DNA from: Prevotella sp. UBA2756
GTDB taxonomy: Bacteria > Bacteroidota > Bacteroidia > Bacteroidales > Bacteroidaceae
Length of the DNA stretch: 22,557 nucleotides
Assembly (NCBI GenBank): GCA_002353205.1
Contig: DEJE01000043.1
Location: 29,239-51,795, forward strand
Direction of reading: 5' to 3'
Made by a program: the position numbers and the translations under genes. The first letter of the stretch is position 1; every line of letters starts with the position of its first letter. Below are positions 15,494 to 22,419 of the stretch, piece after piece. The notes under the pieces are model-generated. The model did not search any database. It was given only the letters and a program-made list of their open reading frames with translations, and had not been told where the DNA came from.

Positions 15494-16588
15494 ATGCTCC
15501 ACTCTCTCTTGCAAAAGGAAATCCTCCAGATACGGCGCAACCCCTTCCTGCCGCGCCTCATCATCTTCTTCCCCATCGTGATCATGTGCGTGCTGCCGTG
15601 GATCATGAACCAAGAGGTGAAGAACATCCGCGTGTGCGTGGTCGACAACGACCGCTCCACACGCTCGCAACAGCTTGTCCACCGCATCGAAGCCAGCCGA
15701 TACTTCATCTTCAGCGGACAGAAGACCACCTACCGACAGGCGCTCAACGACATCGAGAGGAGCAAGGCCGACGCCGTGGTGGTCGTTCCGCCGCACTACA
15801 GCCGCTACATCACCAACGGTCATCAGCCGCAGGTGCTCATCGCCGCCAACGCCGTCAACGGCACCAAGGGCTCCATGGCCACAGCCTACCTCTCGCAGAT
15901 TGTGAGCGAAGAGCTGAGAGTGAAAAGCTCGTCTGTCCGCAGCCTTGCACCCCTCACTTTCCACTCTTCAATCCTCTACAACAAACACCTCAACTACAAG
16001 GTGTTCATGATTCCCGCCCTCTTCGCACTCGTCATGATGCTGATGTGCGGCTTCCTGCCTGCGCTGAACATCGTGGGCGAGAAGGAAGCAGGCACCATCG
16101 AGCAGATGAACGTCACACCCGTCTCCAAGTGGACGTTCATCATGGCCAAGCTCATACCCTATTGGGTCATCGCACTCTTCATCGTCACCGTGTGCCTCGT
16201 GCTGTCGTGGGCCGTCTATGGCATCACCTGTCAAGGTCCGCTGTGGCTCATCTACCTCCTCGCCATGCTCCTGGCGCTCTTCTTCTCGTCGTTCGGACTC
16301 GTCGTCTCCAACTACAGCGACACCATGCAGCAAGCCATCTTCGTGATGTGGTTCTTCGTCGTATGTCTGCTCTTGCTCAGCGGACTCTTCACGCCCACAC
16401 GCTCCATGCCCCACTGGGCCTACCTGACCACCTACGTCAACCCCATGCACTACTTCATCGATGCCGTGCGCACCGTCTTCGTCCGTGGCGGCAACTTCAA
16501 TAACATTGCCCACCAAATGCTGGCCCTTGCCGGGTTCGCAACCTTGATGGGTACATGGGCTATCGTCAGCTACAAGAAGAACTCCTGA
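15494..16588 (+). CDS. ABC-2 type permease, second (YbhR/YbhS-like)
   Basis: The second membrane subunit, 364 residues, with the same topology as its neighbour. An N-terminal helix lies at about 20-36 (LIIFFPIVIMCVLPWIM), then an outer domain, then five helices. The helices include FMIPALFALVMMLMCGFLPA, YWVIALFIVTVCLVLSWAV, LWLIYLLAMLLALFFSSFGL and IFVMWFFVVCLLLLSGLF. The coupling motif is GEKEAGTIEQMNVTPV, equivalent to EKERGTMEVLLVSPV in the first permease. Compared with its partner it has roughly ten extra residues near 138-159 (within VSEELRVKSSSVRSLAPLTF), encoded by a repeat-like inverted stretch. It is the last gene of the operon and converges on the lipoprotein gene. Confidence 0.94.
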   Translation: MLHSLLQKEILQIRRNPFLPRLIIFFPIVIMCVLPWIMNQEVKNIRVCVVDNDRSTRSQQLVHRIEASRYFIFSGQKTTYRQALNDIERSKADAVVVVPPHYSRYITNGHQPQVLIAANAVNGTKGSMATAYLSQIVSEELRVKSSSVRSLAPLTFHSSILYNKHLNYKVFMIPALFALVMMLMCGFLPALNIVGEKEAGTIEQMNVTPVSKWTFIMAKLIPYWVIALFIVTVCLVLSWAVYGITCQGPLWLIYLLAMLLALFFSSFGLVVSNYSDTMQQAIFVMWFFVVCLLLLSGLFTPTRSMPHWAYLTTYVNPMHYFIDAVRTVFVRGGNFNNIAHQMLALAGFATLMGTWAIVSYKKNS

Positions 16589-16594
16589 CGATGA

Positions 16595-16633
16595 ATGTGG
16601 GTTGCCGCCCACCCGAAGGCAGGCGGCACACAT
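16595..16633. terminator. Hairpin between convergent genes
   Basis: ATGTG (16595-16599) and TGCCGCC (16603-16609) pair with GGCGGCA (16622-16628) and CACAT (16629-16633). There is no T-run on either side, so this would be a factor-assisted or two-way transcription block and not a standard intrinsic terminator. Confidence 0.5.
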
Positions 16634-16645
16634 AGATGGCTTCGA

Positions 16646-17440
16646 CTACTTCGCTACAATAATGTTCTTCAGGAAATGACTCTTTCCGTCGGCTTCTGAG
16701 CTTGCGATGACAAAGTAGGTGGACTGCTTGATGTTCGTCATATTAGCAACGCGCTTGCCGTTGAAGAACAGCTTCAGGGTACCGTTGTCGTAGCTTACGG
16801 CCAAGTGGTTCCATCCGTCGCGCTTCAGCATCTTTTCCAGCTCGCTCTGCATTCCGTCAATCGTCTCGTCGTCGGTCTTGGTGAAGCCCCAGTCAGCTCC
16901 GTAGAGCCTCAAACCGATGTGGCCAAGCTCCTCGTCTTCGGTATTGTAGAACCTGATGTAGTAAAACACGTCGCTACCGAACATGAACTGAAACTCCATA
17001 GTGTAGCTGTTGGGCAGATAGTTGTTGGTGCTTCCGTTCACCTTGGGTTTCATTTCGGTGTCACCACCCAGCAAGGTGATACAGCTGCTGCCATTGGCCT
17101 CGGCAACCTCGGCAGAGCCTTTGGTCAGCTCCCACTTAGAAGGCACCTCGCCCTTTTTCTCACCTGCCAGCGTGTCCAAGAAGATAACGTTCGAGGCGGG
17201 CTTGAAGTCGCCACCGGCATAGAGTGCTGCCATATCGAGGGGACTAGCCTTAGCTGGGTCGCCCCATGTTTCGCCATCGGCCGCTTCGCCTTCCTGGGCC
17301 GTTGCTTCCTGACTCTCTGCATTGTTGTCTGCTACCTCGGTGTTCTCACCCTCAGCGTTCTTGTCGGCCTTCTTGTCGCCGCAACCCGTCAGCATCGACA
17401 GGCACGCCATACACATAATTGTCAAATAGATTTTTCTCAT
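16646..17440 (-). CDS. Lipoprotein with a LamG/concanavalin-like C-terminal domain
   Basis: A 264-residue surface or periplasmic lipoprotein of unknown role. The signal ends in lipobox LTGC (Cys20). An acidic Ala/Glu/Asn-rich linker covers about 23-62, as in surface-exposed lipoproteins with acidic residues near the lipid. A beta-sandwich domain lies at about 80-262, with VIFLDTLAGEKKGEVPSKWE near the start and GWNHLAVSYDNGTLKLFFNG near the end, both like LamG folds. The same kind of domain precedes an OmpA domain in some Bacteroidota proteins, but no OmpA part is present here. The start fits the signal peptide and a promoter with a full consensus lies upstream. It faces the export operon and is separated from the M13 gene by about 680 bases. 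Confidence 0.85.
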   Translation of the reverse strand: MRKIYLTIMCMACLSMLTGCGDKKADKNAEGENTEVADNNAESQEATAQEGEAADGETWGDPAKASPLDMAALYAGGDFKPASNVIFLDTLAGEKKGEVPSKWELTKGSAEVAEANGSSCITLLGGDTEMKPKVNGSTNNYLPNSYTMEFQFMFGSDVFYYIRFYNTEDEELGHIGLRLYGADWGFTKTDDETIDGMQSELEKMLKRDGWNHLAVSYDNGTLKLFFNGKRVANMTNIKQSTYFVIASSEADGKSHFLKNIIVAK

Positions 17441-17476
17441 AAGTTATTATATTAATGAAATAAGATCATGTCAATA

Positions 17477-17500
17477 CGATTTGGTCATGTGCCCAAATCG
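17477..17500 (-). promoter_or_regulatory. Hairpin at the 5' end of the lipoprotein mRNA
   Basis: CGATTTGG (17477-17484) and CCAAATCG (17493-17500) form a perfect 8-base inverted repeat with an 8-base loop. It starts about five bases after the -7 box, so it would form the very 5' end of the transcript, or act as an operator at the start site. Confidence 0.5.
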
Positions 17501-17504
17501 CCTA

Positions 17505-17535
17505 CAAAGATAACATATTCCGCTGAACTCTCAAA
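17505..17535 (-). promoter_or_regulatory. Promoter of the LamG-like lipoprotein
   Basis: On the minus strand TTTG (17532-17535) and TATCTTTG (17505-17512) are separated by 19 bases, a full match to the Bacteroidota promoter pattern. The leader is about 60 bases. Confidence 0.75.
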
Positions 17536-17625
17536 GGTTTGTACGAAAAAAAACAACGGGGACAGTTTTACATTGCCGCTCATGTGTGCGCCAAGTATAG
17601 GGAAAAAACAAAGGAACCAGGGGGG

Positions 17626-17698
17626 CGTGATGTCTTTTGACACCCGTGAGAGCAGCAATTTGATACATTCTGTACCCCTGCCGAGGGTCGACATCACG
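17626..17698. repeat. Inverted repeat, 9-base arms 55 bases apart
   Basis: CGTGATGTC (17626-17634) and GACATCACG (17690-17698) are perfect reverse complements. The left arm follows a run of G. Function is unknown; mobile element trace or structured RNA are options. Confidence 0.5.
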
Positions 17699-17768
17699 GG
17701 AGCTGTTGGTTTAGTGACATCGTACTTCATTGATTATCAGCTTTTTAGATGAATTAATATTGAACCAA

Positions 17769-17930
17769 GTGTTTCAGTTTCAGTTGTTTCAGTTAGTTTT
17801 TTGAGGGTATTCATACTACCACTTCTTTATATAACTTATTGATTATTAATTAATTATACAATCTTTCAAAAGGGGGTTGAAACATAACTGACCCACAAAA
17901 ACATAACTGAAACTGAAACAACTGAAACAC
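17769..17930. repeat. Facing GTTTCAGTT / AACTGAAAC repeats around an AT-rich core
   Basis: The left arm (17769-17796) is built from GTTTCAGTT and TCAGTT units. The right arm (17904-17930) has the complementary AACTGAAAC units in swapped order. A direct repeat AAACATAACTGA occurs at 17880-17891 and 17899-17910. About 105 AT-rich bases separate the arms. It looks like an iteron or recombination site, or element ends. Confidence 0.65.
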
Positions 17931-17970
17931 ACTGTTATCTCTCTAAGAGGCCTCCCAAGTGGTGATTCTT

Positions 17971-18002
17971 GTTCCCCCCTTCGTTCCCCGAGGGGGCATC
18001 AA
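17971..18002 (+). repeat. GC-rich hairpin repeat, second copy
   Basis: Begins TTGTTCCCCCCTTCG and ends CCCCGAGGGGGCATC. It is similar in reverse complement to the stretch in the ATPase linker at 13221-13251. CCCCC and GAGGGGG arms can pair. Confidence 0.55.
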
Positions 18003-18123
18003 AGCTCATTCGTGTTTGGATATTTCAATATGACGTGCAATTCGGCGCCCCCGTAAACGAAGACGAGATATGTGATCACGTGGCATCTCCATTATTGAAG
18101 GACGCAAGGTGGTTGAAAACAAG

Positions 18124-20055
18124 TTACCAGATATGCACGCGTTCCTCAGGTTTACGATAGAGTTTGTCGCCTGGCTTCACGTCGAAGAGGTCGTACCAGG
18201 CATCGGTGTTCATCACCACGCCATTGACACGTTCGCGTTCCAAGCAGTGTACATTCTTGCCCGCTCCCAGCTCATTTCTGCCCTGGGTGAACTCCTGTGC
18301 ATAGAGCGCATTGTATTTGGCCTGCCACAGATGGGCATAGGCCTGGTAGAAACGTTGTTGCTGAAGCCTTTGTTGCTCGCCTTCGAAGCCTTGTCGCTTC
18401 AAGCGGTTGGTATAAGCCTCGAATGCCAATTCCACTCCACCCAAGTCGGCGATATTCTCACCCAGGGTGAAATTGCCGTCGTTGAAGACACCGGGCAGCT
18501 GGTCGGGCATCACCTCTAATGAGCTATAGCAGTCGGCAAGTTGCTGGGAGAGTTGTTTGAATCTGTCCAGGTCTGCCTGATCGACGAAGATGGGAATCTT
18601 TTCGCCGTTTTTGTCGTACATAGCCCCCATGCTGTCGAAACCGTGAGTCATCTCATGCCCGAAAAAATAGGCGGAGGCATAGATGATGGCTTCGTTGGCA
18701 TCGTTGGGCATAAAGGGCGGCATCATCATCGTCGGCATAATCATCATTGCGTTGGATCCTGGCATATAGGCCGAGTTGACTTCATATAGATTCATGCTGT
18801 TGTTAAGGATCAGGTAACTAAAGGCATTACCCCTACGGGGCTTTCCTATCAACGAGGTTTCAAAGTGGCGTCTGCCCTTCGACAACAGCAGTTGGTCTTC
18901 GGCCAGGCTTTGGCTTGCAGAAAGGTCGGGCAAAGCCTCTTCTATCCATTTATCGGGTTTGCCGATATAGAACTCCATAGCATCGAGTTTCTCCAGGGCA
19001 CTTGCTTTCGAGGCTGCGCCAATCCAAGTGCAGCGGTTGAGCCGGTTGGCGAAGGTCTGTTTCAGTTCCAGGCATATCTCCTTGGTGCGCTCTATCAGGG
19101 CGGGAGTCACGTAGCGCTCGGCAAACATGCGATTCTTCTCGTAGTTGCAGTAAGACTCGTAAATGGCCTCAGCGGTCTGATTGGCTATGCTTTCGATTTC
19201 CCTGACCGTCGACTTGAGGAAGATGTCGTACGCAGCCTGCTTGTAGGATTCCAGATCCATCGCCTGCAAAGCCATCAGATCGTCGTCCCACTTCTGTATG
19301 TAAGGCGCTATCTCGGCATACGGTGTCAATTCCATCATAAACGTCTTCCATGTCACCACGTGTTCAGGATTGCCACCCAGGCCCTCGCACCAAGCCGCCA
19401 GCATAGGCCACTGCTGGCTCTCGGCTCCACGTGTCATATCGCTTCCGGCCAGAGGCATCAGCAAGCCATTGTACTCAAGCCTGTTGATAAGTTCGTTGAA
19501 AGCATTGATGTCAGGTAGCGGGATGTCCAATTCCTTAGGAAACATGACGGCCGTGAAGACCTTGCGGAAATCCGAGATGAACAGACTGAAGTTGAATGTC
19601 AGTCCCTCGGCAACGAGTTCGCCGGTGGTGCGCCAGGCCTCTTCCAGCGTGGCTGCCTCTTTCAGTGGCTGGAGCCTTGGTGTCACAAAAGCCTCGAGCT
19701 CCTCTTTTGTAGGCTTCGGCAGTGCCTTGTGGGCCTTGAGCACTTCCAGCGAGGGCAGGGTAAGGTCGGCAAGCTTATTCTTGATTTCCGTCATGACGAC
19801 GGTTCTCACGAACGATTCAATCATCGGCGTGTCCTCACGCACTTGTGTCGATTGCCAAAAGCCGCCGTTGCAATGCATGAAGAAGTCGTCGCCCGGCTTC
19901 ACATTCGGGTCCATATCGTCGGCGCTGATGGTCCAGGGCTTGTCGTCAGTCATCACAAATGCATCATCATTATCGCGGCACGAGGTCAGTACCATCGAGC
20001 CGAATATGGTCATGACGGCTGCAAGTATCTTCCATTGTTTCATGGTCTGTTTCAT
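18124..20055 (-). CDS. M13-family zinc metallopeptidase lipoprotein (neprilysin/PepO-like)
   Basis: A 643-residue endopeptidase that cleaves oligopeptides, anchored outside the cytoplasm. It has a lipoprotein signal with lipobox LTSC (Cys26); Met1 or Met5 could be the start. The N-terminal M13 half covers about 45-420 (DMDPNVKPGDDFFMHCNGGF is the typical opening). The catalytic half has the zinc motif HEMTHGFD (His467, Glu468, His471), preceded by ANEAIIYASAYFFG, and the third-ligand motif GENIADLGG (Glu533). The C-terminus VNGVVMNTDAWYDLFDV and final VHIW fit the family. Its start follows a leader of about 120 bases with a TATCTTTG box. It is the only gene before the 680-base gap on its strand. 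Role: peptide nutrition or processing, inferred. Confidence 0.95.
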   Translation of the reverse strand: MKQTMKQWKILAAVMTIFGSMVLTSCRDNDDAFVMTDDKPWTISADDMDPNVKPGDDFFMHCNGGFWQSTQVREDTPMIESFVRTVVMTEIKNKLADLTLPSLEVLKAHKALPKPTKEELEAFVTPRLQPLKEAATLEEAWRTTGELVAEGLTFNFSLFISDFRKVFTAVMFPKELDIPLPDINAFNELINRLEYNGLLMPLAGSDMTRGAESQQWPMLAAWCEGLGGNPEHVVTWKTFMMELTPYAEIAPYIQKWDDDLMALQAMDLESYKQAAYDIFLKSTVREIESIANQTAEAIYESYCNYEKNRMFAERYVTPALIERTKEICLELKQTFANRLNRCTWIGAASKASALEKLDAMEFYIGKPDKWIEEALPDLSASQSLAEDQLLLSKGRRHFETSLIGKPRRGNAFSYLILNNSMNLYEVNSAYMPGSNAMMIMPTMMMPPFMPNDANEAIIYASAYFFGHEMTHGFDSMGAMYDKNGEKIPIFVDQADLDRFKQLSQQLADCYSSLEVMPDQLPGVFNDGNFTLGENIADLGGVELAFEAYTNRLKRQGFEGEQQRLQQQRFYQAYAHLWQAKYNALYAQEFTQGRNELGAGKNVHCLERERVNGVVMNTDAWYDLFDVKPGDKLYRKPEERVHIW

Positions 20056-20180
20056 AGTCTGCTTTTAATTCATAATGATAAATGAGTGTTTGATGCAAGT
20101 TTGCCAAAGCAAGAACGCTTCCTGATGTCATTTTCTGTATGATATTTCCGGTACATTCTTGCCATTCTAAACTTCACTTG

Positions 20181-20209
20181 CAAAGATACAACTTTTCCTG
20201 AAACTACAA
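20181..20209 (-). promoter_or_regulatory. Putative promoter of the M13 peptidase
   Basis: On the minus strand TATCTTTG (20181-20188) matches TAnnTTTG and a TTG (20207-20209) lies 18 bases upstream. It implies a 5' leader of about 120 bases. Confidence 0.55.
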
Positions 20210-20285
20210 CTAACTTGTCATCAAAATAGTAATGAAAAAACACAGGAAGCCGTTTCCGATGGCGGAAGAAATCGCTTTGTTTTGC

Positions 20286-20373
20286 GACGAGGGGCTAATG
20301 ACACTCTGACGAGAGCCTAATGACTTGCTCATAAGGGCCTAATGACTTCCTCACGAGGGCCTTATGGGAGCGT
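20286..20373 (+). repeat. Four tandem 22-base degenerate repeats
   Basis: Units start at 20286, 20308, 20330 and 20352, all exactly 22 bases. Shared core: GAG-GGC then TAATGACT, with the fourth copy most diverged. The block is in the gap between the divergent M13 and PH-domain genes. The last copy also forms an inverted repeat, ACGAGGGC (20353-20360) with GCCCTCGT (20379-20386). The rest of the 435-base gap holds only the two promoters. Confidence 0.7.
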
Positions 20374-20429
20374 GAAAAGCCCTCGTTGAAGAGTGATTGA
20401 GTTCATAATTGCCTTTTCTTTTCTGATTT

Positions 20430-20461
20430 TTTGGCGGGAAAAAGAATTATTCTTATCTTTG
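20430..20461 (+). promoter_or_regulatory. Promoter of the PH-domain gene
   Basis: TTTG (20430-20433) and TATCTTTG (20454-20461) are separated by 20 bases, a full consensus match. Its position rules out the upstream in-frame ATG at 20431 and supports the start at 20491. Confidence 0.75.
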
Positions 20462-20490
20462 CAACATCAACTCGTAAACGTTCGGAAAAT

Positions 20491-20982
20491 ATGGGATTCA
20501 TAGAAGAAAACCTGACCAATAACGAGAAGATTGTCCATAAAGGACATCTGCATTGGTTTGCCTATGCCAGTGGACTGGCTTTGATAGCACTCCTCTGGGC
20601 TGTGGCTATGGTGGTGATTGCTTTCAACATACCTGAAGTATGGGTGTTTGTGGTCGTTTCTTTGTTGGCTTTGCTCATCGGTTATATCTACGTGTGGACG
20701 GTGAGCAAGAATACGGAATACTATATAACCAACAAACGGCTCATCGTGAAGAAAGGCATCGTGCAACGGAACACGTCTGAAATAAGGCTCGTGAAATGCG
20801 AGGGTGTGATGGTGGAACAGAGCATGCTCGGGCGTCTTTTCAACTACGGTACCATCAAAATCACCACGGGCGAGGTGGTCAACACCTATCAGTTTATTGC
20901 CAGCCCCATCCGCTTCCGCACCAAACTGAATGAAACGCTCGACCAACTGGATGTTTCCAAATCGTTGGAAGACAATCTGTAA
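20491..20982 (+). CDS. Membrane protein with bacterial PH domain (YdbS/DUF304-like)
   Basis: A 163-residue inner membrane protein. Two helices lie at about 22-45 and 49-69 (YASGLALIALLWAVAMVVIA and VWVFVVVSLLALLIGYIYVW). They are followed by a bacterial PH-like domain at about 72-155, with the family hallmark NTEYYITNKRLIVKKGIVQR and GRLFNYGTIKITTGE. Proteins of this kind are common and their exact role is mostly unknown; some are linked to envelope stress. The start at 20491 is preferred over 20431 because the promoter covers the upstream codon. The LD-carboxypeptidase gene follows by 97 bases, possibly on the same transcript, as no promoter box is seen between them. Confidence 0.9.
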   Translation: MGFIEENLTNNEKIVHKGHLHWFAYASGLALIALLWAVAMVVIAFNIPEVWVFVVVSLLALLIGYIYVWTVSKNTEYYITNKRLIVKKGIVQRNTSEIRLVKCEGVMVEQSMLGRLFNYGTIKITTGEVVNTYQFIASPIRFRTKLNETLDQLDVSKSLEDNL

Positions 20983-21079
20983 TATGAGTTCTAAAGGATG
21001 GGGATAAGCGCAGGCGAATCCTCATTCTTGTTTGTTGCTGAACGAAGACTCGTTCTTCAGGAGGCATGAAAAGGAAATA

Positions 21080-22240
21080 ATGATGATGATGAACATGAAA
21101 CAATCGACCAAATGGATGTTGACAGCCATCCTTGCATTCACCAGTATGACAACTCAGAGCTCGTGCACCGACGATGACGGCATAATCATGCCGACTCATG
21201 AGGGAACGGTAGTGGTTGACTGCGTGAAGCCCGACTATCTGAAGGCCGGCGACAAGGTGGCACTCATCTCACCATCGTATTTCACCCCGATGGAAAACGT
21301 GGAGAAGACAGCCGATGTGCTGCGTGGTTGGGGCTTGGAACCCGTTATCGGTCCGAATGTGGGAAAGATCGTTGACGGCCAATATGCGGGAACCGTGAGC
21401 GAGCGCATCAGCGACATTCGTTGGGCGCTGGGCGACCCATCCATCAAAGCCATTATCTGCAACCGCGGCGGATATGGCTCCATCCAACTGATTAACCTGC
21501 TGACGCTGGCAGAACTGAAAGCGTCGCCGAAATGGATTGTGGGCTTCAGCGATATCTCGACGCTACACGGTCTGCAGAGTCGGGCCGGGGTTATGAGCAT
21601 TCATGGCACGATGAGCTCGTTCCTGGCCAAAGGCGGTCTTGACGCGACGAGTACTCTGATGCGCGACCTGCTGATGGGTTACGTTCCCCGCTATGAGTTG
21701 CCGGCACACGAACAGAACATCACAGGCAAGGCCAGCGGTGTGCTTGTCGGCGGCAACCTCTGTACGTTTGTGCCCAACCTGGGGTCCCAGGCAGATGCGA
21801 CAAAGGGGAAAGACATCATTCTCTTCATTGAGGAGGTGGAGGAGTCGATGCATAACATCGACCGCCAGATGCGTATCCTGCAGATGAACGGTGTGCTCGA
21901 CCGTTGCAAGGGTATCGTCCTCGGTGAGTTCACCGATTGCGGTACGGAGTTCACCTACGGGAGTGTTGAAGCCATGCTCCACGAGATGCTGGCCGCTTAT
22001 CATATCCCTGTGCTCTGCGGATTCCCGGGTGGTCACGGCGACGTGAACCTGCCTATCGTGATGGGGGCTCCCGTCACCATCGACGTTCGTAACGACGGCG
22101 CCACGCTCGAATTCAACATCGAAGGCACTCAGCGCGAGATACGTACTGCCGAAATCACCACCACACCGACACCTGTTGCCTTCCGTATGATGATGGCTGG
22201 GAAGACGGATCAAGGATTACTGGGCATGACGGTCGAGTGA
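21080..22240 (+). CDS. S66-family LD-carboxypeptidase lipoprotein
   Basis: A peptidoglycan-recycling type enzyme that removes the terminal D-Ala from tetrapeptides by cutting an L,D bond; 386 residues from 21080. The reading frame is open further upstream, but the Met run at 21080 or the Met at 21095 fits the signal peptide (MKQSTKWMLTAILAF). The lipobox is QSSC (Cys29), unusual at -3. The N-terminal domain has the nucleophile motif RGGYGS (Ser134) and VGFSDISTLH. The C-terminal domain has FIEEVEE (Glu251) and GGHGD (His319), completing the Ser-Glu-His triad. Most characterised members are cytoplasmic. A lipoprotein form would act in the periplasm or outside, or on other peptides such as microcin-like ones (MccF branch). 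Confidence 0.92.
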   Translation: MMMMNMKQSTKWMLTAILAFTSMTTQSSCTDDDGIIMPTHEGTVVVDCVKPDYLKAGDKVALISPSYFTPMENVEKTADVLRGWGLEPVIGPNVGKIVDGQYAGTVSERISDIRWALGDPSIKAIICNRGGYGSIQLINLLTLAELKASPKWIVGFSDISTLHGLQSRAGVMSIHGTMSSFLAKGGLDATSTLMRDLLMGYVPRYELPAHEQNITGKASGVLVGGNLCTFVPNLGSQADATKGKDIILFIEEVEESMHNIDRQMRILQMNGVLDRCKGIVLGEFTDCGTEFTYGSVEAMLHEMLAAYHIPVLCGFPGGHGDVNLPIVMGAPVTIDVRNDGATLEFNIEGTQREIRTAEITTTPTPVAFRMMMAGKTDQGLLGMTVE

Positions 22241-22299
22241 GACGAATTCGATGACGACTTGCTTGCCTTCCATCAGATAATCGTTTTCGCTTTGTTGAA

Positions 22300-22345
22300 A
22301 GAATCGGGACTTTCGTTGATTAAATTCGACCAAAGTCCCGATTCT
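22300..22345 (+). terminator. Strong 14-base hairpin downstream of the carboxypeptidase gene
   Basis: AGAATCGGGACTTT (22300-22313) and AAAGTCCCGATTCT (22332-22345) are perfect complements around an 18-base loop. Only a weak pyrimidine tract follows. It may end the carboxypeptidase transcript, or act as an operator since a -7 box follows directly. Confidence 0.55.
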
Positions 22346-22348
22346 CTT

Positions 22349-22356
22349 TACCTTTG
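22349..22356 (+). promoter_or_regulatory. Putative -7 box of the interrupted gene
   Basis: TACCTTTG matches TAnnTTTG, 25 bases before the ATG at 22382. The -33 zone is inside the right arm of the preceding hairpin, and no TTTG is seen there. Confidence 0.5.
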
Positions 22357-22381
22357 CAGTCAATTCAAACCATTTCGTTTT

Positions 22382-22405
22382 ATGAAAAGAATACTATTAA
22401 CGTGA
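22382..22405 (+). pseudogene. First codons of a gene cut by an insertion sequence
   Basis: ATG at 22382 after a promoter box and a normal-length leader opens MKRILLT, the look of a signal peptide start. TGA follows at 22403, where the insertion sequence end appears to begin. The rest of the gene would be beyond the window if it survives. Confidence 0.5.
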
Positions 22406-22419
22406 GTTCGACGTAAGCC

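Larger units (their letters stand above)
17541..18123. other. Gene-free repeat-rich stretch between M13 and lipoprotein genes
   Basis: No convincing gene is seen. Short open frames here (for example 17468-17752 plus, 17485-17730 minus, 17969-18160 plus) overlap the lipoprotein promoter or the M13 end and show no family motif I recognise. The stretch holds three repeat structures listed separately. An AT-rich core (17797-17880) lies between facing repeats. It may be the remains of a mobile element. Confidence 0.6.

Noticed and set aside
15254..15964. Minus-strand open frame of 236 codons over array D
   Set aside because: Same cause: stop-free octamers joined to the antisense of two permease genes. 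No family motif is seen.
17468..17752. Possible small genes in the gap (94 codons plus, 81 codons minus)
   Set aside because: Both overlap the well-formed lipoprotein promoter and the 5' hairpin, and neither shows recognisable domains.
17541..18123. tRNA or other standard RNA gene in the long gap
   Set aside because: No cloverleaf or conserved tRNA bases were recognised by eye; only inverted repeats were seen.
20431..20490. Upstream start for the PH-domain gene
   Set aside because: The ATG at 20431 lies inside a full-consensus promoter, so the transcript cannot include it.
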